A stretch of DNA of 62,738 bases, taken from the NCBI GenBank assembly GCA_022801715.1, contig JAAWSV010000010.1:1-62738 (forward strand), read 5' to 3'. This document shows, one piece after another, positions 40,286 through 48,656 of this stretch (its first letter is position 1; every line of letters starts with the position of its first letter). A model generated the notes under the pieces. The model did no database searches. It saw only the letters and a program-made list of their open reading frames with translations, and was not told the origin of the DNA. A program made the translations under genes and the position numbers. The stretch comes from Oscillospiraceae bacterium. GTDB taxonomy: Bacteria > Bacillota > Clostridia > Oscillospirales > Oscillospiraceae.

Positions 40286-41311
40286 TTGAAATTTTTCAAA
40301 AACCGTTTTGTGGCAATCGTAATAATGGTGGCTGCCATTATTCTCTCCTCCCTCTATGGGCGCAGCAAGGGTCCCGCCCTGCGAATTCCCGAGGGAGGAC
40401 CCGCTATCGACACCTCCCTGAGTACGGCGGCCTATGAGAACTATATTGTGGACAACGCCAAGGTTCTCTCCGCCAGAACGGAGAAAAATCTCAGCATCTA
40501 CAACGCCAACTGGAACCAGTGGGCGGAGAGCATCCTCGCCGTGGTCACGGTAAAGAGTCCTCCCTCCTCCATGGAGGACGCCGCTTGGGACTGGGCGGCG
40601 GAGCTGGAGCTGATGGACAACGACGCTGTTTTGCTGCTGTGCAGCGACACAAGGGACGCCTTTTTTCTCACCAGCGGCAACTTCCACGACGCGGTGGGCG
40701 GTCGGGAGACCACCTACCTCTCCGCCTATGTCTATGAGGGCATCCAAAAGGGAAACTATGACACGGCGGTGGAGAGCCTCTTCGGCCACCTCAACCTCCT
40801 CTTCGCAGACGTGGCCTACACCGGCGGCGGCAGTCTCCATATGGTCTCCGCGGTGATGGCGCTGGTGGTGCTGATCGTGATGCTGGTGGTGCTGTTCTCT
40901 CTGCTGGACAGTGTCCGCTACAGCACTTGGCGGCGGCGCTATATCGGGATACCCTGTCCCCCGGTCTACCGGCCTATTCTGTGGTGGCACGGCCCCCGCA
41001 GCGGCTGGTACCGCCGGCGGCACAGCCAGCCACCCCCTCCGCCTCCCCGCGCTCCGGGACCCCGTCCGCCTATGGGCGGCGGCTTCGGCGGCGCGCCCAG
41101 ACCCGGAGGGTTCGGGGGAAGCTCCCGGCCCAGCGGCGGGAGCTTTGGGAGCTCCGGCCGTGTCGGAGGAGGAGGTTTCTCCCGGGGCGGGGGCTTTGGC
41201 AGCAGCGGCCGCGTAGGCGGAGGCGGCTTCTCCCGGGGCGGAGGCTTCGGCAGCAGCGGCCGCAGCGGCGGAGGCGGCTTCTCCCGGGGCGGAGGCTTCG
41301 GCCGGCGATAG
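40286..41311 (+). CDS. TPM-domain membrane protein with Gly/Ser-rich tail
   Basis: A 341-aa protein. An N-terminal membrane anchor (FVAIVIMVAAIILSSLYG) is followed by an extracytoplasmic TPM domain (NYIVDNAKVLSARTEKNLSIYN...WAESILAVVTVKS...DNDAVLLLCSDTRDAF). A second helix (VMALVVLIVMLVVLFSLL) and a cytoplasmic tail rich in Pro, Arg, Gly and Ser complete it, with a 17-residue unit repeated three times at the end. YgcG-type TPM proteins assist membrane-protein quality control. The start is the TTG at 40286 with AAGGAGG 9 nt upstream. It probably belongs functionally with telA and xpaC. Confidence 0.8.
   Translation: MKFFKNRFVAIVIMVAAIILSSLYGRSKGPALRIPEGGPAIDTSLSTAAYENYIVDNAKVLSARTEKNLSIYNANWNQWAESILAVVTVKSPPSSMEDAAWDWAAELELMDNDAVLLLCSDTRDAFFLTSGNFHDAVGGRETTYLSAYVYEGIQKGNYDTAVESLFGHLNLLFADVAYTGGGSLHMVSAVMALVVLIVMLVVLFSLLDSVRYSTWRRRYIGIPCPPVYRPILWWHGPRSGWYRRRHSQPPPPPPRAPGPRPPMGGGFGGAPRPGGFGGSSRPSGGSFGSSGRVGGGGFSRGGGFGSSGRVGGGGFSRGGGFGSSGRSGGGGFSRGGGFGRR
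41150..41302 (+). repeat. Three 51-bp tandem repeats in the TPM gene
   Basis: Three in-frame copies (41150-41200, 41201-41251, 41252-41302) of a 17-codon unit encode SSGR(V/S)GGGGFSRGGGFG. Only the fifth residue changes (Val, Val, Ser). Copy number is likely to vary between strains. Confidence 0.85.
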
Positions 41312-41322
41312 GCAATGGTTTG

Positions 41323-41361
41323 AGAGACGGAGACCCCTGTGGGTGCTCCGTCTCTTTTTAT
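41323..41361 (+). terminator. Terminator of the telA/TPM genes
   Basis: The stem AGAGACGGAG/CTCCGTCTCT is followed by TTTTA, 11 bp past the TPM stop. A second hairpin (GGGGAGCC/GGCTCCCC, 41399-41420) lies next to the convergent ligase stop and may end that transcript. Confidence 0.85.
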
Positions 41362-41423
41362 GCGGCGGGGGGGCGTAGAGGGGACGGGAAAGCGAAGAGG
41401 GGAGCCCAATGGCTCCCCTGATT

Positions 41424-43160
41424 TTAGGAGGTGTGTTTTGCCAGTTCCTCCTCCTCCAGTACGCGGTAGGCCACTTTTCCCACCAAGGTTTTCGGCAGCT
41501 CCTGCCGAAACTCGATGTCGTATGGCAGCGCGTACTTGGCAATATTCTTTCTGGCGTAGGCCATGAGCGTTTCCCTGTTCTCCTCCGAGGGGAGTTCTCC
41601 CGGCTTGAGCATGATGAATGCCTTCACCTTCTGCATCTTCAAAGGGTCCGGTACCCCGATGACACAGCTCATCTGTACCAGCGGGTGGGCGTCAAATATG
41701 TTTTCCAGCTGGGAGGGATACACGTTGTATCCGCTGGTGACAATCATCCGTTTGATCCTCTGCTTGAAGTAGATAAACCCGTCCTCGTCCATGGTGCCCA
41801 AGTCCCCGGTGTGGACCCAGGTCAGGCCGTCGGCGTGCTTTCGCAGGGTTCTGGCCGTCTCCTCCGGGTGGTCCAAATAGCCCAGCATCACCGTGGGGCC
41901 GGCGAGGCAGATCTCCCCCGCCTCGCCAAAGGGCAGCTCCTCCTCCGTGTCAGGCTTCACGATCTTGTAGTAGGTATCCGGGAAGGGGATGCCGATGCTC
42001 CCCTCCTTGGCCATGTGCAGCGGGGTGAGACAGGAGGCGGTGACGCACTCGGTGAGGCCGTAGCCCTCCCGGACCTGTATGGCCGCGTGGTGGTCGTAGA
42101 GGAACTGGTCCAGGCGCTTCTTCAGCTCAATGGACAGACTGTCGCCGCCGGAGTAGACCCCCTTGAGACAGCTCAGGTCCTTCCCACGCATCTTTTCCAG
42201 ACGGAGCAGGGCCTCATACAGGGTGGGGACACCGGCGATCAGGCTGCAGCGGTATTTGACCAGCAGTTTGGCGTAGCTGTCCGGGGTAAAGCGGGGCACC
42301 AAGATACAGCAGCCGCCGTACATCAGCATGGTGTGGATGCACACCCCTAAGCCGAAGCCGTGGAATACAGGCATGGCCGCCAGCATCCGGTCCCCGGGGC
42401 GGAAGAAGGGGTTGGTAGCCAGAATCTGGGCCCCCAAGGCGTTGAAGTTCCGGTTGGAGAGCAAAATACCCTTGGTCACGCCGGTGGTGCCGCCGCTGTA
42501 GAGGATCACCGCCGGGTCGTCGGTCTGGACGGCGGCCTTGTACTTCCAGTGGTAGCTGGCCCCCCGGCGGAGGAACTCGTTCCAGCGGAGGATGGGGGCG
42601 TCCTTGGGGATCTTCTGGAGCTTGCGCCCCTCGGTAAGCATATAGCCGGTGCGGATGGGCTGGCTCAGGGCGTCCTTGATGGAGGCGATGATGATGTTGT
42701 CTAAATCCACATTCTGCCGGATGGCCTCAAACTTGTGGTAGAACTGGTCCAAGGTGATGGCGGAGATGGAGTGGGACTCCTTCAGGTAGAACTCAATCTC
42801 CCGCTCGCTGGACAGGGGATGGACCATGTTGGCGACAGCACCCACCAGATTCAGCGCGTAGAGCATCACCACAGTCTGGGGGCAGTTGGGCATGGCGATG
42901 GTCACCCGGTCCCCAGCGCGGATGCCCATGGACTTCAGCGCCCGGGCGCAGAGATTTACCTCCTGCACCAGTGTGCGGTAGCTGGTCTTGCGGCCCATGA
43001 AGAGGAAGGCGGTGTGGTTGGGGTACTGCTGGGCGCACTGCTCCAGGGCCTCATACATGGAGCAGTTCAGATATGTGAGGTGGGCGGGGGTGTCGCCCAT
43101 GTGCTTCAGCCAAGGGGCCTTGACGGCGGGTGTGGATGGGGTGTTCTGATCAGCAGACAA
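41424..43160 (-). CDS. AMP-forming acyl-CoA ligase/synthetase
   Basis: A 578-aa ANL-superfamily ligase. The AMP-binding P-loop is ILYSGGTTGVTKG, the adenylate motif YGLTEC and the hinge region VHTGDLGTMDEDGFIYFKQRIKRMI; the C-terminal catalytic lysine lies in PKTLVGKVAYR. All key residues are present, so activity is expected: activation of a carboxylic acid to acyl-AMP and then acyl-CoA. The pocket does not tell me the acid, but a medium- or long-chain fatty acid is likely from overall similarity. Its start overlaps the CAT/E2-fold gene by 11 nt, so it works with that protein. Confidence 0.9.
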   Translation of the reverse strand: MSADQNTPSTPAVKAPWLKHMGDTPAHLTYLNCSMYEALEQCAQQYPNHTAFLFMGRKTSYRTLVQEVNLCARALKSMGIRAGDRVTIAMPNCPQTVVMLYALNLVGAVANMVHPLSSEREIEFYLKESHSISAITLDQFYHKFEAIRQNVDLDNIIIASIKDALSQPIRTGYMLTEGRKLQKIPKDAPILRWNEFLRRGASYHWKYKAAVQTDDPAVILYSGGTTGVTKGILLSNRNFNALGAQILATNPFFRPGDRMLAAMPVFHGFGLGVCIHTMLMYGGCCILVPRFTPDSYAKLLVKYRCSLIAGVPTLYEALLRLEKMRGKDLSCLKGVYSGGDSLSIELKKRLDQFLYDHHAAIQVREGYGLTECVTASCLTPLHMAKEGSIGIPFPDTYYKIVKPDTEEELPFGEAGEICLAGPTVMLGYLDHPEETARTLRKHADGLTWVHTGDLGTMDEDGFIYFKQRIKRMIVTSGYNVYPSQLENIFDAHPLVQMSCVIGVPDPLKMQKVKAFIMLKPGELPSEENRETLMAYARKNIAKYALPYDIEFRQELPKTLVGKVAYRVLEEEELAKHTS

Positions 43161-44028
43161 AGTCGATCTCCTCCTTCAGAGGCCGATCCAGCAGGGCGGG
43201 ATGGGCCAGCATATACTGTACAATTTTTAGTGAGCGGGCAAAGTAAAACCCGTCGGCAATCCGCTCGTCGATGGTGACGCCCAGATCTACCATGTCCCGG
43301 ATCCGCTTTGCCCCGTCCTCACCGATGACCTCCGCCTTGTGGATGGTACCGATGGCGGCAATGATGGAGTTGGTGCCGTAGTTGTTCAGGTGGTGGTAGA
43401 TACTGGGGCACTTGATGCTGCCCAGGTTTGTGAGGAGCACGGTGGCGTAGTTGGTGTCATCCTCTGTGAGGGCTTTGGGCATCTTTCCAAAGAAATCTAA
43501 GGTGCGAAAGCACCACATGATAAACATCATAATGGGCCGGGGCATGTGCTTGAGGAAATTCAGGGTGTTGTCCAGACCATAGCTTGTCCCCTCCCGGACC
43601 TTGTGAACCGTGCCCGCTACCCGCTTTGTGGCGGCGGCGAGGGTCCAGTTCTCCGGGGCCTCGGCTACGATCAGCGTCTCCTCGCTGTGGTCCTCAAAGC
43701 GCCGCTTGGCCACAAAGCCCAGTGTGATCCTGTGCCGCTGATAGTAGCGCCGGCCGGAGATGTAGCGGTTCAGATTGGGCCGCAGGTAGATGGTTTTGGC
43801 GATGGCCATAAGAAAGCAGTGGAACAGCGTTGTGCGGTACTCGCCGCCGCCTTGGTTTTTCTGGTCGATGTAGGCCAAGGTGTCGGTGACATCCAAGCGG
43901 ATGTTGATATAGACCTCCGCGTCGGTGCGCTTTGGCATCAGGTGGGGAAAGATGGCGTGGAGCCCGTCCACCTCCCGGATCCAGCGGGCGTCTCGACGAT
44001 CACCCCAGCGTTTGTTTGTTTTTTCCAT
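43150..44028 (-). CDS. CAT/E2-fold acyltransferase-like protein
   Basis: A 292-aa protein with the trimeric chloramphenicol-acetyltransferase/2-oxoacid-dehydrogenase-E2 fold. Visible blocks are VYINIRLDVTDTLAYID, LFHCFLMAIAKTIYLRPNLNRYI and a C-terminal DLGVTIDERIADGFYFARSLK. In E2 and CAT enzymes the last block reads H-x-x-x-D-G with a catalytic His; here the equivalent is DERIADG, with Glu where the His is expected. There is no lipoyl domain. It is the first gene of a two-gene operon with an acyl-CoA ligase, so it may bind or transfer the acyl group by a changed mechanism, or regulate. Confidence 0.75.
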   Translation of the reverse strand: MEKTNKRWGDRRDARWIREVDGLHAIFPHLMPKRTDAEVYINIRLDVTDTLAYIDQKNQGGGEYRTTLFHCFLMAIAKTIYLRPNLNRYISGRRYYQRHRITLGFVAKRRFEDHSEETLIVAEAPENWTLAAATKRVAGTVHKVREGTSYGLDNTLNFLKHMPRPIMMFIMWCFRTLDFFGKMPKALTEDDTNYATVLLTNLGSIKCPSIYHHLNNYGTNSIIAAIGTIHKAEVIGEDGAKRIRDMVDLGVTIDERIADGFYFARSLKIVQYMLAHPALLDRPLKEEIDFVC

Positions 44029-44319
44029 AGAAAGGGGCCTCCGGCTTCATTTGATAGGGAGGAATCGTCTTGGATAAGGGATAGTATATCACAGGTTGGG
44101 GAAATTTTCTACTGTGGATTTTGTGAAGGGCGCGGGGAGGGTGCGCTGCCGGAGACTCCTTCCCCCCGTGAGGGGACGGGGGCAAAGGCTCCCGCCGGTG
44201 AGCTGCCTCGTCAATAGAAAGCCCCTGTGCCGGCGGCGCGGGGTACTTTTCTCCCAGCCCGCGGCAAATATTTTACCCTTCTTGCGCAAAATCCGCCTGA
44301 CACTTTCGCCCCCATCGCC
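44029..44319. other. Intergenic region, partly repeat-like
   Basis: No gene seen. A GC-rich segment (about 44140-44230) with CCCCCGTGAGGGGACGGGGG and GCCGGTGAGCTG resembles a decayed dispersed palindromic repeat. A possible promoter for the leftward CAT-fold gene has TATACT near 44082-44087 but a poor -35. Confidence 0.3.
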
Positions 44320-44348
44320 TTGACAAACAGGGGGCGATCCCCTATAAT
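44320..44348 (+). promoter_or_regulatory. Perfect-consensus sigma-A promoter
   Basis: TTGACA (44320-44325), a 17-bp spacer and TATAAT (44343-44348): every position is consensus. It drives the NifU-like/GGGtGRT operon through a leader of about 160 nt. The spacer contains GGGG..GATCCCC. Confidence 0.85.
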
Positions 44349-44354
44349 TTATCA

Positions 44355-44512
44355 TGGTATGGGAGTGCTTTGTGATAGAGACAACCCTCCCGATGCCCCC
44401 GGCGTTTGTGTACGGGTTCGCCGGCAGTGCCGCTTCGGCACGGCTGGCCGGCGGCCCCCAATACGGGACGTGGTTTGAGGCGCGGCCCGAAAAAAGGAAA
44501 GGAAGATTTGCC
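44355..44512 (+). promoter_or_regulatory. Structured 5' leader of the GGGtGRT operon
   Basis: About 158 nt from the predicted transcription start to the first gene. It contains a GC-rich nested hairpin (GCCGGC..GTGCCG-CTT-CGGCAC..GCCGGC, about 44421-44455) and CCC/GGG complementary stretches around it. The coding frame stays open through the leader, but its ATG (44354) lies at the transcription start, so translation there is unlikely. A regulatory RNA is possible; no known class recognised. Confidence 0.4.
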
Positions 44513-45205
44513 ATGATCTACTCTACTGAAGTGCAGCACATGTGCCCCGTCGCCAAGGGCGCGTACCATGGTCCCGCCCCCATCCCCGAGGAGGGGAAGT
44601 GGGTGCAGGCCAAGGAGATCAAGGATATCAGCGGCTTTACCCACGGCGTGGGCTGGTGTGCCCCTCAGCAGGGCGCCTGCAAGCTGACGCTGAACGTGAA
44701 GAACGGCATCATTGAGGAGGCCTTGGTGGAGACCCTGGGCTGCTCCGGCATGACCCACTCCGCCGCCATGGCCAGCGAGATCCTCATCGGCAAGACCATC
44801 TTGGAGGCGCTGAACACCGATTTAGTGTGTGACGCCATCAACACCGCTATGCGTGAGCTGTTTCTCCAGATTGTCTACGGCCGTACCCAGTCCGCTTTCT
44901 CCGAGGACGGTCTGGCTGTGGGCGCCAGCTTGGAGGACTTGGGGAAGGGCCTCCGGAGCCAGGTGGGCACCATGTTCGCCACCAAGGAGAAGGGTCCCCG
45001 CTATTTAGAGATGGCCGAGGGCTACTGCACCCGCATCGCGTTGAACAAGGACGACGAGATCGTGGGCTATGAGTTCGTGAATCTGGGCAAGATGATGGAC
45101 TTCATCAAGAAGGGCGACGATGCCAACACCGCTCTGGAGAAGGCCAAGGGCCATTACGGCCAGTTTGACGGCGCGGCCAAGTATATTGACCCCCGCCACG
45201 AGTAA
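44513..45205 (+). CDS. NifU-like iron-sulfur scaffold family protein (GGGtGRT partner)
   Basis: A 230-aa protein related to the NifU/IscU scaffold fold: LTLNVKNGIIEEALVETLGCSGMTHSAAMASEILIGKTILEAL contains the conserved Cys (LGCSGMT) and the scaffold helix, and WCAPQQGACKL holds two more Cys. It is longer than IscU (about 130 aa) and lacks the usual three-Cys spacing, so it is a diverged scaffold. It lies 23 nt upstream of the GGGtGRT gene, the standard pairing in anaerobes. Cys-cluster assembly for that partner is inference. Confidence 0.82.
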   Translation: MIYSTEVQHMCPVAKGAYHGPAPIPEEGKWVQAKEIKDISGFTHGVGWCAPQQGACKLTLNVKNGIIEEALVETLGCSGMTHSAAMASEILIGKTILEALNTDLVCDAINTAMRELFLQIVYGRTQSAFSEDGLAVGASLEDLGKGLRSQVGTMFATKEKGPRYLEMAEGYCTRIALNKDDEIVGYEFVNLGKMMDFIKKGDDANTALEKAKGHYGQFDGAAKYIDPRHE

Positions 45206-45228
45206 TTGAGAGGAGGACAAGAGGAATT

Positions 45229-46227
45229 ATGGCTCTGTTTGAAAGCTACGAGAGAAGAATCGGTAAGATCAACGGCGTCCTCGCTCAGTACGGCATCAAG
45301 GACGTGGAGGAGTGCCGCAAGATCTGCCAGGATAAAGGCTTTGACCCCTATGAGATCGTCAAGGGCATCCAGCCCATCTGCTTTGAGAACGCCTGCTGGG
45401 CCTACTGTGTAGGCGCGGCTATCGCTATCAAGAAGAATGTCAAGACCGCCGCCGAGGCCGCCAAGGCCATCGGCGAGGGCCTGCAGGCCTTCTGCATTGA
45501 CGGCAGCGTGGCCGAGGACCGCAAGGTGGGTTTGGGGCATGGCAACTTGGGCGCTATGCTCCTCAGCGATGAGAGCAAGTGCTTTGCCTTCTTGGCCGGC
45601 CACGAGTCCTTCGCCGCCGCTGAGGGCGCCATCGGCATCGTCAAGAACGCCAACAAGGCCCGGAAGGAGCCACTGCGGGTAATCCTCAACGGTCTGGGCA
45701 AGGACGCGGCCCAGATTATCAGCCGCATCAACGGCTTCACCTATGTGCAGACCCAGTTTGACTACGGTACCGGCAAGGTCAGCGTGGTGAAAGAGATCAA
45801 GTACAGCGAGGGCGAGCGGGCCAACGTCCGCTGCTACGGCGCCGACGATGTCCGCGAGGGCGTGGCCATCATGCACCTGGAGGGCGTGGATGTGTCCATC
45901 ACCGGCAACTCCACCAACCCCACCCGTTTCCAGCACCCGGTGGCCGGCACCTATAAGAAGGAGTGCTATGAGCAGGGCAAGAAGTACTTCTCTGTGGCCT
46001 CTGGCGGCGGCACCGGCCGTACCCTGCACCCGGACAACATGGCCGCCGGTCCCGCCAGCTACGGCATGACCGACACCATGGGCCGGATGCACTCCGACGC
46101 CCAGTTTGCCGGCTCCAGCTCCGTCCCCGCCCACGTGGAGATGATGGGCTTCCTCGGCATGGGCAACAACCCCATGGTGGGCGCCACTGTGGCTGTGGCC
46201 GTGGCCGTGGCTGAGGCGATCAAGTAA
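45229..46227 (+). CDS. GGGtGRT protein
   Basis: A 332-aa protein named for its motif, seen here as VASGGGTGRTLHPDNM near residue 260. Other landmarks are KICQDKGFDPYEIVKGIQPICFENACWAY, CFAFLAGHESFAAAEGAIGIV, GVDVSITGNSTNPTRFQHPVAGTYKKE and the hydrophobic Ala/Val C-terminus GATVAVAVAVAEAIK. The molecular function is not known. It is almost always beside a NifU-like gene, suggesting an Fe-S-dependent role. Both are expressed from a perfect-consensus promoter, hinting at high abundance. Confidence 0.9.
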   Translation: MALFESYERRIGKINGVLAQYGIKDVEECRKICQDKGFDPYEIVKGIQPICFENACWAYCVGAAIAIKKNVKTAAEAAKAIGEGLQAFCIDGSVAEDRKVGLGHGNLGAMLLSDESKCFAFLAGHESFAAAEGAIGIVKNANKARKEPLRVILNGLGKDAAQIISRINGFTYVQTQFDYGTGKVSVVKEIKYSEGERANVRCYGADDVREGVAIMHLEGVDVSITGNSTNPTRFQHPVAGTYKKECYEQGKKYFSVASGGGTGRTLHPDNMAAGPASYGMTDTMGRMHSDAQFAGSSSVPAHVEMMGFLGMGNNPMVGATVAVAVAVAEAIK

Positions 46228-46283
46228 GCGATATTTTGCGGGGCTTGCACGGGAAGGATTAGTGCTTTCCGGCAGTATGCGAT

Positions 46284-46343
46284 AAAAAAACAGGGATCAC
46301 ATCATCTGGCGAGTCCAGCTGGAATGTGATCCCTGTTTTTTGC
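46284..46343. terminator. Bidirectional terminator
   Basis: AAAAACAGGGATCACAT pairs with ATGTGATCCCTGTTTTT across a 21-nt loop that can itself fold (CTGG/CCAG). It ends the GGGtGRT operon and the convergent opine-locus operon. Confidence 0.85.
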
Positions 46344-46417
46344 CTATAGAAGGACAAAACCGCGCAAAAAGGCGGGAAATCTTCCCCTTATGCCCATGGG
46401 GATCTCTTTGAAGGCCG

Positions 46418-47416
46418 CTATTTGATAGGCCACAGGATGTCGTTAGCAACCGGTGTGTAGAACAGCCGCTCCACAGATTCCCGCTGCTGGGTCTGTCCCA
46501 ATATCCACATCAGCTTGGCAATGACCGCCTCTGTAGTCATGTCGTAGGCCTCCAGTACACCGAGGTCGTTTTTCAGGGTGTGGCCGACATGGTAGACCCC
46601 TACGTCACTGCCCTCGTTCTCCACTTGGGTGGTCAGGACCACCACCTTTCCCCGGGCCATGGCGCCGCTAATACAGTCATAGAAGCCGTTAAACTCCGGC
46701 AGGCCGCCGACACCGAAGCTCTCGATTACCAGTGCGTCACTCTGTGCCAGCAGGAAGTCGGCAAACTCCCTGCCAATACCGGGAACCAGTTTCAAAAGCG
46801 CCACGCGGGTGTTGAGCGTGTGGAAGAATACGGGCGCGGCGGCACACGACTGACGGATATACCGTAGCGGCACACCGTCCCGCAGCACGCCAAGGTAGGG
46901 GTAATTGATACTGGAGAAGGCCTGGAAGCTCTTGGAGCGGGTCTTTTTGGCGCGGGTGCCGAGAATCACCTTGCTGTTGAAAACGATGGATACGCCGGGG
47001 AAGTCCTCCGATGCACAGCGGAAGGCGTCAGACAGGTTGGTTTTGGAGTCAGTGGAGTCAAAGCTGATGGGCTTCTGGGCACCGGTGAGCACAATTGGCT
47101 TGGGGCTCCCTTGGATCAAATAGCTGAGGGCCGCCGCCGTATAGGCCATGGTGTCCGTGCCGTGGGTCAGAACGAAGCCATCGTAGCAATCATAGTGCTC
47201 CTGAATGCACCGGGCCATTTGCAGCCAATGGCTGGGAGCAATATTGGTGCTGTCCATGCTCAAAAGCTGGAGGCAGTCCGCTTGGCAGATGTCCGAGATG
47301 GCGGGGACAAAGGAGAGAAGCTGGTCGGTTTGAAGGCCTGGGGCCAGACCGCTGTCCGTCATCTCCGAGGCGATGGTGCCACCGGTGCCAATCAGCAGGA
47401 TCTGTTTGCGGGGCAT
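46418..47416 (-). CDS. Type I L-asparaginase family protein
   Basis: A 332-aa cytoplasmic asparaginase/glutaminase (no signal peptide). The catalytic elements are TGGTIAS (Thr1), SMDS, HGTDTMAYTA (Thr2 and Asp) and the Lys of TGAQKPI. It hydrolyses L-asparagine or a related amide to the acid and ammonia. It is the last gene of the operon symporter-opine dehydrogenases-asparaginase, 73 nt after the preceding gene. The setting suggests that the substrate taken up yields asparagine, or that the enzyme acts on an asparagine conjugate, as the asparaginase of the fructose-asparagine pathway does. That link is inference. Confidence 0.9.
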   Translation of the reverse strand: MPRKQILLIGTGGTIASEMTDSGLAPGLQTDQLLSFVPAISDICQADCLQLLSMDSTNIAPSHWLQMARCIQEHYDCYDGFVLTHGTDTMAYTAAALSYLIQGSPKPIVLTGAQKPISFDSTDSKTNLSDAFRCASEDFPGVSIVFNSKVILGTRAKKTRSKSFQAFSSINYPYLGVLRDGVPLRYIRQSCAAAPVFFHTLNTRVALLKLVPGIGREFADFLLAQSDALVIESFGVGGLPEFNGFYDCISGAMARGKVVVLTTQVENEGSDVGVYHVGHTLKNDLGVLEAYDMTTEAVIAKLMWILGQTQQRESVERLFYTPVANDILWPIK

Positions 47417-47489
47417 AGCCGTATCCCCTCCTTTTCATCAGATTCACCGGCAGAGCTGCGCCTGTTGCGCAGCCCTGTTCGAGGGGACG

Positions 47490-48563
47490 TCAGCCCCGGC
47501 AAAGTTTAATGAAGTCCTCCTTGGAGGCGTTTTCAAGGCCCAGGCTCTTCAGCGTGCGGCCCTCGGCAATCTCTGGAACCATGGTCCGGGCGATGGTGAT
47601 GATGGCGTCCATATTGGGTGTGGGGACGCCGGCCAGCCGGCCCAAGGACTGGAGCGCCACCAGAGAGTACGGGATGTCCTCCAGAAGGTACCGGGTGCGC
47701 AGGGTCTTTTGGCCCATGATCCCATCGTAGCCCTTACAGTTTGTCAGCACCTCGTAGGTATTGCTGCCGCTTGTCTCGTACATGTTGAGATACTCGTCCA
47801 CCAGAGAGCGGACATTGGGCTCATCGTAGGCCTTGGCGATAGCCATACGCTCCCGGTCCAGCGCGTCCACAAACGTGCCTTGAGAGGGGGTAAAGTCGAG
47901 ATAATACTCAAAATCCACACCAGATTCAATCCGCCCGGTGTTGAGAATAGAGGGGGAGGGGTGGACCATGGCGTTGAGGTTGTCCAAGGCCACACGGATC
48001 ACATCGTCGCCAAAGTTCCACTGGGGGAAGAGCTTGTTGAATACGGCGGCAGCCTTCTCGTTGTCGCTGGCAGGCAGGGCAGCGGCGGAGAAGCTGATCT
48101 TTTGGCCGGAGATCACCACATGGCCCGGTTCCTTGGCCCGACAGGCGAAAAGCAGCGTAGCGGAACAGGCCAAGGTGATCTTAGCCTTACAGCCGCACTG
48201 ATTGAGCACATGGCGGAACTCCACCACGCCTAAGCAGGCGTTGGGATTGATCATCACATACTGCCCGTCCTCCAGATAGGGGGACATCTTCTCAGCGATG
48301 GAGGCGGTGTAGATGGAGGGGAGAATGACCAGCACAATTTCCGCGCCCCTGAGTACAGCGCCCATATCCGTGCTGGCAAGGGCCAGCTTTCCGAAGCCGG
48401 TGACATCGGATTTGCCCTCAATGGTAATACCGCCCTTTTCGTTAAGCTGGTCAATCGTGTCCTGCACCACGTCGAAGATCCGGACCTCGTGCCCTTGGAT
48501 GGCCAGATAGCCGGCAAATGCCTGACCGCCGTTGCCGGCCCCGATAATTGCAATGCTGCTCAT
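47490..48563 (-). CDS. Octopine/nopaline dehydrogenase family protein (copy A)
   Basis: A 357-aa NAD(P)-dependent opine dehydrogenase family member. The Rossmann motif is IIGAGNGGQAFAGYLAIQGH. The substrate domain has NLNAMVHPSPSILNTGRIE with the catalytic His and FEYYLDFTPSQ, and the protein ends in FIKLCRG. The family oxidises or forms N-(carboxyalkyl)amino acids: amino acid plus 2-oxo acid plus NAD(P)H. It is the most 3' of three tandem paralogues; its active-site segment agrees with copy C. A GCTGCGC/GCGCAGC hairpin (about 47456-47474) lies between it and the asparaginase gene. Confidence 0.88.
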   Translation of the reverse strand: MSSIAIIGAGNGGQAFAGYLAIQGHEVRIFDVVQDTIDQLNEKGGITIEGKSDVTGFGKLALASTDMGAVLRGAEIVLVILPSIYTASIAEKMSPYLEDGQYVMINPNACLGVVEFRHVLNQCGCKAKITLACSATLLFACRAKEPGHVVISGQKISFSAAALPASDNEKAAAVFNKLFPQWNFGDDVIRVALDNLNAMVHPSPSILNTGRIESGVDFEYYLDFTPSQGTFVDALDRERMAIAKAYDEPNVRSLVDEYLNMYETSGSNTYEVLTNCKGYDGIMGQKTLRTRYLLEDIPYSLVALQSLGRLAGVPTPNMDAIITIARTMVPEIAEGRTLKSLGLENASKEDFIKLCRG

Positions 48564-48656
48564 ATTGTGTAACCTCCATACGATAAACTTTTTTCCAGAC
48601 GTGCCATCCCGCCTGCGGGCCTCGCGGCGGAATGAGATGGGTAGCGATAAAGGGGC

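Noticed and set aside
41150-41302. Collagen- or elastin-like domain in the TPM protein tail
   Set aside because: The Gly/Ser/Arg units lack G-x-y periodicity and are simply three copies of a 17-residue low-complexity unit.
44354-44512. N-terminal extension of the NifU-like protein
   Set aside because: The frame is open, but its ATG coincides with the predicted transcription start of a perfect promoter, while the ATG at 44513 has AAAGGAAG and matches the family N-terminus.
44513-46227. Nitrogen-fixation function suggested by the NifU-like protein
   Set aside because: No nif structural genes are present; NifU-like scaffolds paired with GGGtGRT occur widely in non-diazotrophs.
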